Assembly: GCA_947631435.1 (NCBI GenBank)
Contig: CANRLM010000023.1
Span: 1 to 35,979, forward strand
Length of the DNA: 35,979 nt
From: an uncultured Akkermansia sp.
GTDB taxonomy: Bacteria; Verrucomicrobiota; Verrucomicrobiia; Verrucomicrobiales; Akkermansiaceae
Direction of reading: 5' to 3'
Positions 9,963 through 19,890 of this stretch are shown piece after piece. Numbering within the stretch: the first letter of the stretch is position 1; the number at the start of each line of letters is the position of its first letter. The notes beneath the pieces are model-generated. The model was not told the DNA's origin, made no database searches, and saw only the letters and a list, made by a program, of their open reading frames with translations. The position numbers and the translations under genes were made by a program.

Positions 9963-10122
9963 ACCCTATCTGAGACAAGTGGTCACCACGAACCGGCGTG
10001 CCAAGCTCGTATGCTTGCTCCTGGCCGTGGTGCTCTGGTGCGCGGTGGCCTACGCCCAGCGGCGCGCGATGAAAGATGAAGAATGGGGATTGGACAACAT
10101 CCGCCTCTCCATGCCGGAGTGA
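9943..10122 (+). CDS. Small membrane protein resembling only the N-terminal anchor of a YbbR/CdaR protein
   Basis: 59 aa, below the supplied ORF cutoff: MKNLQIKPYLRQVVTTNRRAKLVCLLLAVVLWCAVAYAQRRAMKDEEWGLDNIRLSMPE; overlaps the cdaA 3' end. Confidence 0.6.
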   Translation: MKNLQIKPYLRQVVTTNRRAKLVCLLLAVVLWCAVAYAQRRAMKDEEWGLDNIRLSMPE

Positions 10123-10148
10123 TTTATCAAACTTTTTCCCCTCTCCCA

Positions 10149-10787
10149 ATGGAAGGATTCTTCATCGCCGGCACCGATACAGAAATTGGCAAAACTTATG
10201 TGACCTGTGCGCTTCTGCGTGATTTGAGGCGTCGCGGCATATGCGCAATGGGGTACAAGCCGGTAGCTTGCGGCGACAGAAATGATCCACGAGCCATCCG
10301 GGAAGCGGTCGGCGAGCCTTCGCTGAGTCTGGAACTCATCAATCCCATCTTCCTGCGAGCGGCAGCCGCCCCACTCATCGCCGCGGAATTCGAAGGAGCA
10401 GAGCTGAATGTCCGGAAACTGACAGAAGGCTATCACACCTTGCGCAGGCAATACAGCCTGGTGCTGGTGGAAGGAGTCGGCGGATGGGAAACCCCGCTTG
10501 CGCGAGGACAGAGCATGGCGGACCTGGCGCAGGAACTTGGGCTGCCAATCATCCTCGTAGTGGGCAACAAACTGGGAGCGGTAAACCACACTGTGCTTAC
10601 CGTGCAGAGCATTCGTTCCCGTGGTCTTACCTGCCGTTCTATCGTACTGAATCACGCCGGGGAGGAGTGGGCATCGGCAGAACTTACCAACCGACGCCTC
10701 ATTGAAGAGAGTACGGGTATCCCCGTCACTGCCGAGCTCATCCATGCCCAGGAGGAAATCGATTCTCACGCCGTTCTCAACATCTGA
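10149..10787 (+). CDS. bioD: Dethiobiotin synthase
   Basis: FIAGTDTEIGKTYVTCAL P-loop, GYKPVACG, VEGVGGWETPL. Confidence 0.92.
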   Translation: MEGFFIAGTDTEIGKTYVTCALLRDLRRRGICAMGYKPVACGDRNDPRAIREAVGEPSLSLELINPIFLRAAAAPLIAAEFEGAELNVRKLTEGYHTLRRQYSLVLVEGVGGWETPLARGQSMADLAQELGLPIILVVGNKLGAVNHTVLTVQSIRSRGLTCRSIVLNHAGEEWASAELTNRRLIEESTGIPVTAELIHAQEEIDSHAVLNI

Positions 10788-10813
10788 TTTTTTTACTGCT
10801 TCCCCCGCTTTCT

Positions 10814-11620
10814 ATGCGCACCTGGACTCTCCGCCGCGGAACTCTTTCCTTGTCACCCTCCGGTCATATCCTGGGCATTCTCAATATCACGCCGGATTCC
10901 TTTTCCGATGGCGGACGTTATGTTGACGTGGATGTTGCTGTCCGGCACGCACAGCGGATGCTGCAGGAGGGAGCGGATGTCATCGACATCGGCGGGGAAT
11001 CCACGCGTCCCGGTGCACAAGAAGTACTCCCGCAGGAGGAGCTGCGCCGTGTGCTCCCGGTAATTCTGCGTCTTCGAGAGCTGCAGCCGGACTCACTTCT
11101 CTCCATCGACACTCGCCACGCACAAGTAGCCCGCGCAGCGCTGGAAGCCGGAGTGGATATCGTGAACGACGTCGGCGGGCTCGGCGACCCCGCTATGCGG
11201 CAAGTCTGCGCGGAGTACGCCTGCGGCATCGTGCTCATGCACATGCAGGGTACCCCGAGTACCATGCAGCTGGCGCCGCGCTACGATGACGTCGTGGCAG
11301 AAGTGCGCACCTTTTTTGAGCAGCGAGTCTCGCTCGCGCAGCAGGCGGGCATCGCTGCCGAACACATCTGCCTGGACCCCGGTATCGGCTTCGGTAAAAC
11401 TACCGAACACAATGTACAACTCATTGAACATTTGGAAGAATTGCGCTACCAAGATCTTCCCATGCTGATGGCTCTTTCCCGAAAGCGATTCCTGCGGGAC
11501 ATCCGGAAGGACACCGTGGAAATGAGCCTCGTGGCGGCGCAGCATGGGGCCGACCTCCACCGCGTGCATGAAGTAGCGCCCCTGCGCGCCGCACTCGATG
11601 CAGCCAATTTGAAGTGTTAA
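10814..11620 (+). CDS. folP: Dihydropteroate synthase
   Basis: GILNITPDSFSDGG, DIGGESTRPGA, LDPGIGFGKT, LSRKRFL. Confidence 0.95.
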   Translation: MRTWTLRRGTLSLSPSGHILGILNITPDSFSDGGRYVDVDVAVRHAQRMLQEGADVIDIGGESTRPGAQEVLPQEELRRVLPVILRLRELQPDSLLSIDTRHAQVARAALEAGVDIVNDVGGLGDPAMRQVCAEYACGIVLMHMQGTPSTMQLAPRYDDVVAEVRTFFEQRVSLAQQAGIAAEHICLDPGIGFGKTTEHNVQLIEHLEELRYQDLPMLMALSRKRFLRDIRKDTVEMSLVAAQHGADLHRVHEVAPLRAALDAANLKC

Positions 11621-11766
11621 AATACGGGGGATTGCGGTAGAATAACCACAGTTGCGGAAGGAGGAATAGCGGCATTCCGGAATCTCTATCCCCGGCACAT
11701 AGGAGGCTCGTTTTTTCGTATGTCGTACCTCCCGTTGATTCGTTTGTCCTCTTTGCGGGAAGCGTC

Positions 11767-11795
11767 TTGACAAAGGGGAATGTGAGGCCTATGAT
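11767..11795 (+). promoter_or_regulatory. Sigma70-like promoter TTGACA-17 bp-TATGAT immediately before leuB
   Basis: -35 at 11767-11772, -10 at 11790-11795. Confidence 0.65.
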
Positions 11796-11804
11796 ACCGC
11801 CACG

Positions 11805-12905
11805 ATGAAGGAGACGAGACGAGTGGCAGTGTTGGCCGGGGATGGGATAGGTCCGGAAGTGATGCGCGAGGCCTTGCGTGTGCTTGATGCCGCGGAGAAA
11901 TGCTACGGGTTCCGCACGGAGCGCATGGAATATGATGTGGGAGGAGCCGCGATTGATGCCTGCGGTAGGGCTCTTCCTGAGCAGACGCTGAGGGGGTGTG
12001 AAGCAGCGGATGCCATTTTGTTCGGCTCAGTCGGTGGTCCGAAGTGGGATTCTCTCCCGTTGGATGAGCGTCCGGAGCGAGGAGCATTACTCCCTCTGCG
12101 CAGGCATTTCGACTTGTTTGCCAACCTGCGCCCCGGGGTGTGCCTGCCGGAACTGATTGCCGCTTCTCCGCTGAAGGAAAATCTCATCACCGGCGGGTTT
12201 GACATCCTCTGCGTCCGTGAACTCACCGGCGGCATGTACTTCGGACAACCCAAATTTTATGGCGAACGGGATGGTGAAATCATCGGGCTCGACACACTGA
12301 TCTACCGTCGCAGTGAGGTGGAGCGTATCGCGCATCTTGCCTTCCGCGCAGCCGCAGGTCGTCGTGGTAAGCTCTGCAGTGTCGACAAGGCGAATGTGCT
12401 GAGTTCTTCCGTGATGTGGCGCGATGTCTTCAACGAAATCGCTTCGCAGTATCCTCAAGTGCAGCTTTCCCACATGTACGTTGATAATGCTGCCATGCAG
12501 CTCGTGCGCAATCCCGGACAATTTGACGTCATCGTCACCGAAAACACCTTTGGCGACATCCTGACCGATGAGATGGCGATGGTCTGTGGATCTCTCGGCA
12601 TGCTGCCAAGCGCTTCCCTCTGCAGCCGGGGCGAGAAAACTTTCGGTCTCTACGAGCCCTCCGGCGGATCCGCTCCCGATATCGCGGGCAAAGGCATTGC
12701 CAACCCCATTGCTCAGATCCTCTCCATGGGGATGATGCTGCGCTATTCCTTCGGCTATATCGAGCCTGCCGATGCTGTGGATGCCGCTGTGCGCGCGGCT
12801 ATCGCCGCCGGTTTCCGCACGCGCGATCTCGCGACCGGAGCTGTCGGCGAACAGATCGTCACAACCTCCGGTATGGGCGACGCTGTCATCAGTTTGCTGC
12901 ACTGA
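11805..12905 (+). CDS. leuB: 3-isopropylmalate dehydrogenase
   Basis: [59 protein letters not shown]. Confidence 0.96.
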   Translation: MKETRRVAVLAGDGIGPEVMREALRVLDAAEKCYGFRTERMEYDVGGAAIDACGRALPEQTLRGCEAADAILFGSVGGPKWDSLPLDERPERGALLPLRRHFDLFANLRPGVCLPELIAASPLKENLITGGFDILCVRELTGGMYFGQPKFYGERDGEIIGLDTLIYRRSEVERIAHLAFRAAAGRRGKLCSVDKANVLSSSVMWRDVFNEIASQYPQVQLSHMYVDNAAMQLVRNPGQFDVIVTENTFGDILTDEMAMVCGSLGMLPSASLCSRGEKTFGLYEPSGGSAPDIAGKGIANPIAQILSMGMMLRYSFGYIEPADAVDAAVRAAIAAGFRTRDLATGAVGEQIVTTSGMGDAVISLLH

Positions 12906-13042
12906 TTGTCTCCGGACATCGCCACCGGCCAGGTGTGTCTTTCTCCGCGAATCCGATATCGGTCCGTTGCCGTGAGAGATACAATATTTGGCACTATTTT
13001 TGATTTTCGTGTAGAAAATCTTGAGATTTGAGAAGATATTGC

Positions 13043-13071
13043 TTGCAATGACATGACAGAATGAGTAAAAT
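13043..13071 (+). promoter_or_regulatory. Candidate dnaN promoter TTGCAA-17 bp-TAAAAT
   Basis: About 30 bp upstream of the dnaN ATG; preceded by hairpin GATTTTC-gtgta-GAAAATC (13002-13020). Confidence 0.45.
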
Positions 13072-13100
13072 GCACGTCAGGAAGAACCCCGGGATTACCC

Positions 13101-14189
13101 ATGAAATTCTCACTCGCGAAACAAGTACTGCTAGACGGACTGAACAAAGTGGTTGGCGTGGTGTCCACACGCCCCAGTATGCCGATTCTCTCTAACGTGC
13201 TCATTGAAGCAGCGGATGGCGAACTGAAGCTGACGACCACGAACATGGAGCTTACGATTCAAGCCAGGGTACCCGCGGCGGTTGAGAGTAACGGGTCATA
13301 CACTCTCCCCGCTAAAAAGCTGCATAGTATCATCCGCGAGATGCGCGATGGTGAGGTGAGTGTGGAGAAGAAGGGGAACGTGGTGACCGTGCGTTGCAAC
13401 CGTGCACAGTTCAAGCTGTACGGTCTGGCTACGGAAGAGTTCCCGCAGATTCCTCCGGTGAAGGAGGAACGCGAATTTGAGGTGCCGCAGGCCATGCTCA
13501 ACAAGGGGCTTCGTTACACGGAGTTTGCCATTTCCAATGACGATCATCGATACGTGCTCAATGGGATTTACACATGCTTCCAGGATGCCAAACTGACCAT
13601 GGTCGCTACGGATGGACGGCGGCTGGCGCTCTTCGAAAATGCGTTGGAATTCCCGGAATCTCAGCAAGTATGCTTCATTCTGCGCGCGCGCGCCGTCGCG
13701 GAACTCTCCCGTCTGCTCGCCGATGGAGGCAACGTGCTGGTCCGCGTCTCGAGCAATCAGGTGACTTTTGATTTGGGGGACACGCAGCTTAAAGCCAAGC
13801 TTATCGAGGGCAATTATCCGAATTATCGGCAGGTCATTCCCAGTCGCTACAACGAGCGTGTGGTGCTTCCGGCGCAGGATCTCAACGAGGCCGTGCGCCG
13901 CGTTTCCCTGTTGGCAGCAGAGAAAAAGAACACCGTTCTCTTCCATATCACCCCCGGTACCATGGAGGTACAGTCCGGCTCGGCCGATGTGGGTGAAGCG
14001 AATGAGGAGGTCCCCATCGATTACCAGGGGCGCGAGCTTTCCATCACGTTCAATGCGGATTATGTGCTCTCCCCGCTTAAGGCGGTCGGGGAGAAGGAGG
14101 TGAGCATAGATCTTATCGACGCCTCCAGCCCCGGCGTGATGCGCGTAGCGGATGAATTCCTCTACGTGCTTATGCCCATGCATTCCTGA
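13101..14189 (+). CDS. dnaN: DNA polymerase III subunit beta (sliding clamp)
   Basis: N-terminal MKFSLAKQVLLDGLNKVVGVVSTRPSMPILSNVLIEA, C-terminal YVLMPMHS. Confidence 0.96.
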   Translation: MKFSLAKQVLLDGLNKVVGVVSTRPSMPILSNVLIEAADGELKLTTTNMELTIQARVPAAVESNGSYTLPAKKLHSIIREMRDGEVSVEKKGNVVTVRCNRAQFKLYGLATEEFPQIPPVKEEREFEVPQAMLNKGLRYTEFAISNDDHRYVLNGIYTCFQDAKLTMVATDGRRLALFENALEFPESQQVCFILRARAVAELSRLLADGGNVLVRVSSNQVTFDLGDTQLKAKLIEGNYPNYRQVIPSRYNERVVLPAQDLNEAVRRVSLLAAEKKNTVLFHITPGTMEVQSGSADVGEANEEVPIDYQGRELSITFNADYVLSPLKAVGEKEVSIDLIDASSPGVMRVADEFLYVLMPMHS

Positions 14190-14206
14190 TTTGCAGGAAT
14201 GCATGG
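14176..14206 (+). other. Perfect 13-bp-stem hairpin overlapping the dnaN stop codon
   Basis: CCATGCATTCCTG-atttg-CAGGAATGCATGG; no downstream T-tract. Confidence 0.7.
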
Positions 14207-14285
14207 ATGTCCCGTAATTACCGTGCCCGGAGGAGAGTTTCCTTCAGGACGATGCCGGGTTCCGCTTCTTTTTGCGAATTTTTGC

Positions 14286-14314
14286 TTGCCAAATCTCATC
14301 CTTTCGCATAGAAT
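14286..14314 (+). promoter_or_regulatory. Candidate tRNA promoter TTGCCA-17 bp-TAGAAT
   Basis: -10 ends 16 bp before the tRNA 5' end. Confidence 0.5.
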
Positions 14315-14330
14315 CCGCCGTACTTTTTCA

Positions 14331-14418
14331 GGGCGGGTGTCAGAGTGGTCGAATGAGCACGATTGGAAATCGTGTGTGCGCCAAAAGCGTACCGAGGGTT
14401 CGAATCCCTCCCCGTCCG
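14331..14418 (+). tRNA. tRNA-Ser (GGA)
   Basis: Acceptor GGGCGGG/CCCGUCC, anticodon arm CACGA-TTGGAAA-TCGTG (GGA), long variable arm, T arm GAGGG-TTCGAAT-CCCTC; no encoded CCA. Confidence 0.95.
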
Positions 14419-14497
14419 TTATGGCCAGGCGGAGTGGGCCCCGTTTTTGGTTTGTGCGCCCGGTTTGTGCTTGATGGGGACGCTGTACCGTGGTAGG

Positions 14498-16402
14498 ATG
14501 TGCCGCGTGAAAGTTATCGTTGTAACAGGGGGCATCGCATCTGGAAAGAGCACGGTTGTGCAGATGCTTCGGGAGATGTGCGGGGAAGGGCTGGTCGTGT
14601 TTGACAGCGACAAAGCAGTTTCAGAGCTCTACAGTGGGGGGAAACTGTCTCGCGACCTCGTGAGCCTCTTCGGGCCGGATGTATTGAATGAGAAAGGGGA
14701 AGTCAATCGCGATTTCCTGCGCGAGATCATCAGCCGCGATCCTCAGGGTCGCCTCCGCCTGGAAGAAGTGGTGCATCCAATGCTGGCTCAGTTGTGCATT
14801 CAGGCACAAGCGGAAGCACGGCAAAGCGGGAACGTTCACACTTTCCTTGCGGATATTCCCCTTTACTTCGAAAGCAAGGTGGCACACGTGCCGGCAGATA
14901 AGGTTTGTACTGTGGCTTTGGGGCGGGAAGGACAAATCAAGCGTCTCATGCAGCGCAGTGCGTGCAGCCGTGAGTCGGCAGAAGCCATGCTGGCAGTTCA
15001 GGCCCCGACTCAGGAGAAAATTGACGGAGCTGACTATGTCTTTTGGAACGAGGGGGATGAGGATCTCCTGCGGGCGCAGGTACAAATGTTCTATCACGCG
15101 GAAATTGAGCACGAAGCAAAAGCCCACCGCGCGCGGTCGATCACCGTGGATATGAATGAATTGCGGCGTTCTGAATTTTTCGAACTTCAGCAGAAAGCAG
15201 AAAGTCTTTCGGCTAAGGGCCTCAGCAGTGATATGAATCGTCGCAAGCTCATTGCTGCCATCGTGCGCACGCACCTCCTTGAGGGTAGTCAGGTGCAGGT
15301 CACCGGTGTGATCGATAATAATCGCTATCCTAACCAATTTGTGCTGAGAGATTCAGAGAATAATTTCCGTCCCGGCGAGGACGATATCCCGTTCCCCGGT
15401 GAGCTGATGAGACGTTATAACTTGCGGGTGGGTAATGAGGTACGTGTGCAACTGCGTCTTTCACCGAGGCGAGAGCAATCATTTGTTGCAGGCGAGGTGC
15501 TGCTCATTGAAGGTCAGCCTGCGGATGAATACGTGCAGAAAAAGGATTTCGAGCAGCTCACCGCGTTGATTCCCACGCGTCGCCTCATTTTAGAAAACAT
15601 GGACATCAAATCGCCCGCCATGCGGGTGCTGGATCTGATTGCTCCGCTGGGGATGGGACAGCGTGCGCTCGTGGTGGCCCCACCACGAGGGGGCAAGACA
15701 ATCCTTCTCAAGACGATAGCAAGATCAATCCGGGCAAACTATCCGGAGACGAAACTCCTTGTTTTGCTGCTGGATGAGCGACCTGAAGAAGTGACAGATT
15801 TTGAGGAGACGGTGGATGTCCCCGTGTACGCATCCACCTTCGATGAAAACTCACGCCGACATGAGCAGCTGAGCGAGTTGGTGTTGGAACGCGCTCGGCG
15901 GTTGGTGGAGCAGGGAAAGGATGTCGTCATCCTTCTGGACTCTCTCACGCGACTGGCGCGTGGTCACAACGCACATGCCACCGGCGGACGCACGATGTCC
16001 GGCGGTCTGGATTCGCACGCTCTGGAAAAGCCCCGTAAGTTCTTCGGCGCAGCGCGCAATGTGGAAGAGGGCGGCAGCCTCACCATCGTCGCAACTTGTC
16101 TCGTGGACACAGAATCCCGGATGGATGAGATCATTTTTGAAGAATTCAAGGGCACCGGCAACATGGAAGTGCGTCTGGATCGCGAACTTGCCGAACGTCG
16201 CATTTACCCGGCTATTTCCATCCCCCAGAGCGGCACTCGCAATGATGATCGTCTGTATCACCCGGATGAAATGTCTCGCGTCCTGCAATTGAGACGCCAA
16301 TTGGCGACACATCCGGGTTGGGAGGCTCTGCAGCATCTGCTGGTCAATATCCAGAAGACGCAGAACAACGCAGAGTTGCTCCTGCGGGGCTTGGTGATCT
16401 GA
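14498..16402 (+). CDS. rho: Fusion of dephospho-CoA kinase (CoaE) and transcription termination factor Rho
   Basis: One ORF. N-term [24 protein letters not shown] (CoaE); C-term [54 protein letters not shown] (Rho). Start MCRVKV preferred so as not to overlap the tRNA. Confidence 0.9.
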   Translation: MCRVKVIVVTGGIASGKSTVVQMLREMCGEGLVVFDSDKAVSELYSGGKLSRDLVSLFGPDVLNEKGEVNRDFLREIISRDPQGRLRLEEVVHPMLAQLCIQAQAEARQSGNVHTFLADIPLYFESKVAHVPADKVCTVALGREGQIKRLMQRSACSRESAEAMLAVQAPTQEKIDGADYVFWNEGDEDLLRAQVQMFYHAEIEHEAKAHRARSITVDMNELRRSEFFELQQKAESLSAKGLSSDMNRRKLIAAIVRTHLLEGSQVQVTGVIDNNRYPNQFVLRDSENNFRPGEDDIPFPGELMRRYNLRVGNEVRVQLRLSPRREQSFVAGEVLLIEGQPADEYVQKKDFEQLTALIPTRRLILENMDIKSPAMRVLDLIAPLGMGQRALVVAPPRGGKTILLKTIARSIRANYPETKLLVLLLDERPEEVTDFEETVDVPVYASTFDENSRRHEQLSELVLERARRLVEQGKDVVILLDSLTRLARGHNAHATGGRTMSGGLDSHALEKPRKFFGAARNVEEGGSLTIVATCLVDTESRMDEIIFEEFKGTGNMEVRLDRELAERRIYPAISIPQSGTRNDDRLYHPDEMSRVLQLRRQLATHPGWEALQHLLVNIQKTQNNAELLLRGLVI

Positions 16403-16630
16403 AGTGCAGCGAGAATTGCTGTGCCCGTCGAGGCGTTGCGCAATTCATCCTGTCGATTGCATCAGGAGATCCCCCCCCCCTGAAGCTCCCCTTGAATTCT
16501 GAATTTTAGAATTCGAAATTTCAAACCACAGGTTTTGAGGAAAACCGTGGCAAGCCCACGAAAGATGGAGCTTGCGAAGAGTGGAATTTTTGCGGGTCAC
16601 TGCGAGTTTTTGTTCGAATGATTTGCTGAT

Positions 16631-16671
16631 AAGCTTACTAAGCGTAAAATTCTACGCTTAGAGTGAAGCTT
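16631..16671. other. Intergenic hairpin CTAAGCGTA-aaattc-TACGCTTAG flanked by AAGCTT on both sides
   Basis: Perfect 9-bp stem (16638-16646 / 16653-16661), extended by AAGCTT at 16631 and 16666. Confidence 0.6.
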
Positions 16672-16755
16672 TGTTCATCATTTTTGATACTTCGCTTTTT
16701 TGGCGATAAAACGCTTAAATTATTGGCGGTAAGGAGATAGTATGCTTATCGAGGT

Positions 16756-16951
16756 GTATATCTCTTTTCAAATGCGATGTACAGTAAAATAATCAAAAAA
16801 GTGCGCTGTGATGAGGAATTCGGGGAATTGGAAGAAGTTAAAAAGAAAAGGCGGCCTTGTTAAAATTGGAAAAAGGGACAAACGATAACATATTGACTGA
16901 GAAATAGTCATCTCAAGGGCATCGGTACATCGGTTTTGAAAAGAGATATAC
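16756..16951. promoter_or_regulatory. Candidate invertible promoter segment 1 (inverton-like)
   Basis: Arms GTATATCTCTTTTCAAATGCGATGTAC (16756-16782) and reverse complement of GTATATCTCTTTTCAAAACCGATGTAC (16925-16951), 25/27 identical; 142-bp interior. Confidence 0.75.
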
Positions 16952-17008
16952 TGCGGCGGTCGTGTACCATCGATGGGAGGCACCGACGGAGAGAGAGGAT
17001 TTTCAAAC

Positions 17009-18013
17009 GTGAAGAGCAGAAAACAAGCCACGCCGAAGGTATCTGTGATCATGCCCGTGTACAACACGCGGCAGGATTGGTTAGATTTGGCTATTGGCAG
17101 CATTCTGCGGCAAACATTCAAAGATTTCGAGCTCATCATTATTGATGACGGTTCGGATGAAGCCACGCAGCGTTACCTTGACTCCTGCAAGGATCCGCAG
17201 ATTGTGCTCCTGCGGCAGGAAAAGAACACCAACCCGGCCATTGCGCGGAACGAGGGATTGAAGGTAGCGCGGGGGGAATACATCGCCTTCATGGATTCGG
17301 ATGACATCTCTCTGCCGCAGAGATTCGAGAAACAAGTGGAGCATCTGGAAGGTCACCCCGACATCGGACTGGTGGCCACCCGAGTGAGCGACGCGGTGCA
17401 TCCGTGGAAGGTTGAGCGCTGGGGAGAGAGGAATCATCCCCGGCAGATTGAGTGCGACCTGTTGCTGGCGGGCAACGTGCTGTGCATTTCCTCCGTGATG
17501 GTGCGCCGTGAGATTCTGTGCCGTGAAGGCATCGAATTTCGCGGGGATTGCTTTCCGGCGGAAGATTACAAGATGTGGGCGGAACTCGTGGGCAGGACGC
17601 AGATGGTGAGGATGGATGAGGTTTTGGTGAGGTATCGCAAGAGAAAGCCCAATCCGAGGAGGGAAAAGCAGGAAGAAATAGTTTGTCGGGTTGAGACAGA
17701 AATACTCATCCGAAAATTCGGAGTAAGGGAAGAAGATGCTCAAATGCTCATTTCACTCTTGCGCTGCAGAGGAATACCCGAGAACGGGGGATGCTTGCTT
17801 GCAGCCATGAACCATACCATCGAGCAACTGGGAGCGGCGGGATACGAGAGAGAGCACACGGAGAGTTCCCTGAGGTGGGCGATCCGGAAAGTTTATTACC
17901 GCACGAAAACATGGGAGGGTCAGGTGCGGCTGATGCGTATGCCATGGGGCAAAGAGATGCGGTTGGGGCGTGTGTGGCGGCTGTGGTGTTTCATAACGAG
18001 AGGAATTTTATGA
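17009..18013 (+). CDS. Family 2 glycosyltransferase (GT2)
   Basis: VSVIMPVYNTRQDWLDLAIGSILRQTFKDFELIIIDDGS, ARNEGL, AFMDSDDIS. GTG start after AGAGG; upstream ATG 16973 also possible. Confidence 0.92.
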   Translation: MKSRKQATPKVSVIMPVYNTRQDWLDLAIGSILRQTFKDFELIIIDDGSDEATQRYLDSCKDPQIVLLRQEKNTNPAIARNEGLKVARGEYIAFMDSDDISLPQRFEKQVEHLEGHPDIGLVATRVSDAVHPWKVERWGERNHPRQIECDLLLAGNVLCISSVMVRREILCREGIEFRGDCFPAEDYKMWAELVGRTQMVRMDEVLVRYRKRKPNPRREKQEEIVCRVETEILIRKFGVREEDAQMLISLLRCRGIPENGGCLLAAMNHTIEQLGAAGYEREHTESSLRWAIRKVYYRTKTWEGQVRLMRMPWGKEMRLGRVWRLWCFITRGIL

Positions 18014-18067
18014 TGCAGGTGGAAGAAGAAGCAGAGAAGTTCAGTTCAAGATCCAGCAGATATTACC

Positions 18068-18913
18068 GTGAAGATTAAGCTACCCTACCGATATGCCGTT
18101 TACGCCGCCAAGCCCTGCGTGGCGAACGAGGAGAGGTGTTGGATGAACATACGGACGAAGAAGTTGAGCGAGGCGGCTCGCAACAACGCGAGGTACTGGT
18201 TCGTGTGCGCGATCAACGGGGATCGTCGCGTTTTCTCGGCCCCCGCGGCGGAGCTTGAGAAAGCCTTCCACGAGCATGCCATCAACGTGATCGACCGTGG
18301 AGCGGCGAGCGAGAAGTATTCGCTCTACACGGACTACAAGAGGGGAGAAATCTTCTCGGCGGTGACGCAGAGGGACACGCAGATGGTGTTCAGTCTGATG
18401 AGGGAACCGCAGGGGGAGGAGACAGTGGTGCAGGGGGAAGGGTCGATGCAGCCGCGCGGGCGACGCTTTGCGCCGGTGAGGTACGAGGAGCTGAGTGAGC
18501 GGGGGAAGGAAGCGTACAGCATCCAGAAGCTGATGTCGCTGCTGGCGGACTACGGATTCGAATGCCAGCGAGTGATGAATGATGCATGGGGAGTGGATGT
18601 GATCGCAACGCGAGAGAGCCCGGAGGAAGGCAGCGAGGTGATGCTGCTGCAGATCAAGGGGAGAGCGACCGGGGAAAGGGAGGGCATGCACCGGGAGAGA
18701 GACCTTTACATGGCCATAGCCGATCCGACGAACCGGGGATGGTACATCATCCCGCACGATGGGACGGCGCAGAGCATCATTCCTGAGACGTGTCTGCAGA
18801 CAGACACGTGGGAGAGGGGTGTGTACCGGGTTCGGAAACTCTCGGCGGCGGTGGAGAGCAAATTATCACCCTATTTCTTTCCATGGGTGAGTGAGGAGGA
18901 GGCAACCAGATGA
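18068..18913 (+). CDS. Unassigned protein, possible PD-(D/E)XK-like fold (paralog of 23282-24130)
   Basis: [42 protein letters not shown] gives a D...QxK pattern, then [19 protein letters not shown]. Confidence 0.7.
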   Translation: MKIKLPYRYAVYAAKPCVANEERCWMNIRTKKLSEAARNNARYWFVCAINGDRRVFSAPAAELEKAFHEHAINVIDRGAASEKYSLYTDYKRGEIFSAVTQRDTQMVFSLMREPQGEETVVQGEGSMQPRGRRFAPVRYEELSERGKEAYSIQKLMSLLADYGFECQRVMNDAWGVDVIATRESPEEGSEVMLLQIKGRATGEREGMHRERDLYMAIADPTNRGWYIIPHDGTAQSIIPETCLQTDTWERGVYRVRKLSAAVESKLSPYFFPWVSEEEATR

Positions 18914-18936
18914 AGGAGCGAAAGGAGAAAAATTCT

Positions 18937-19890
18937 ATGATCACGACTCTCATAACAGGTGGGACAGGATTCCTCGGCTCCAACCTCTGCGCGCGGCTGC
19001 TGCACGAGGGGCGGCGCGTCATTTGTCTGGATAACAACTATACCGGGCGCATGGAAAATGTGGCGGAATTGATGGAAAATGCAAACTTCCGCTTCGTGGA
19101 GCACGATGTGTGCACCCCCTTCGATCCGTGTGAGCACGTGGATGAAATCTATAACCTCGCCTGCCCTGCCTCACCTCCGGCGTATCAGGGGCGGCATTCC
19201 ATCGACACCTCGCGTACATGCGTGCTGGGGGCTCTCAACATGCTGCAGCTGGCCAAGACGCATAGAGCACGTATTCTTCAGGCAAGCACCTCGGAAGTGT
19301 ACGGAGAGCCGTTGGAGCACCCGCAAAAAGAAACTTACCGCGGCAACGTCAACCCCATTGGCATCCGTGCCTGCTACGATGAAGGCAAACGTTGTGCCGA
19401 GAGCCTTTTCTTCGACTATCACCGCCACGAAGGCGTCTCCGTCCGCGTCATCCGCATCTTCAACACGTACGGACCGAAGATGGATCCGAAGGACGGGCGC
19501 GTCGTATCGAACTTCATCTGTCAGGCATTGCGGGGAGAAGACATCACCATCTACGGCGATGGGAGTCAGACGCGCTCCTTCTGCTATGTGGACGACCTCA
19601 TTGAGGGGATGGTGCGAATGATGGCGGTTGAGGATGAGACATTCACCGGACCGGTGAACCTGGGCAACCCCGGAGAATTCACGATACGCGAGCTGGCTGA
19701 CATCGTGCTGGCGAAGGTAGGAGGCAGCTCGAAGCTTGTGCACCGTGAGTTGCCATCGGATGACCCCACGCAGAGGAAGCCGGATATTTCTCTTGCGCAA
19801 AGCGTGTTGAACTGGAGTCCACAGGTGCCGCTGGCGCAGGGGCTGGATGCCACGATTAAGTACTTCAAAACACAAATCAACAAAGCATGA
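18937..19890 (+). CDS. UDP-glucuronate decarboxylase (UDP-xylose synthase, UXS type)
   Basis: [62 protein letters not shown]. Strong SD aaggag before ATG 18937. Confidence 0.9.
   Translation: MITTLITGGTGFLGSNLCARLLHEGRRVICLDNNYTGRMENVAELMENANFRFVEHDVCTPFDPCEHVDEIYNLACPASPPAYQGRHSIDTSRTCVLGALNMLQLAKTHRARILQASTSEVYGEPLEHPQKETYRGNVNPIGIRACYDEGKRCAESLFFDYHRHEGVSVRVIRIFNTYGPKMDPKDGRVVSNFICQALRGEDITIYGDGSQTRSFCYVDDLIEGMVRMMAVEDETFTGPVNLGNPGEFTIRELADIVLAKVGGSSKLVHRELPSDDPTQRKPDISLAQSVLNWSPQVPLAQGLDATIKYFKTQINKA

Noticed and set aside
14363-14497. Upstream start of the CoaE-Rho ORF (MEIVCAPKAYRG...)
   Set aside because: It overlaps tRNA-Ser and is not CoaE-like until [12 protein letters not shown] at 14498.
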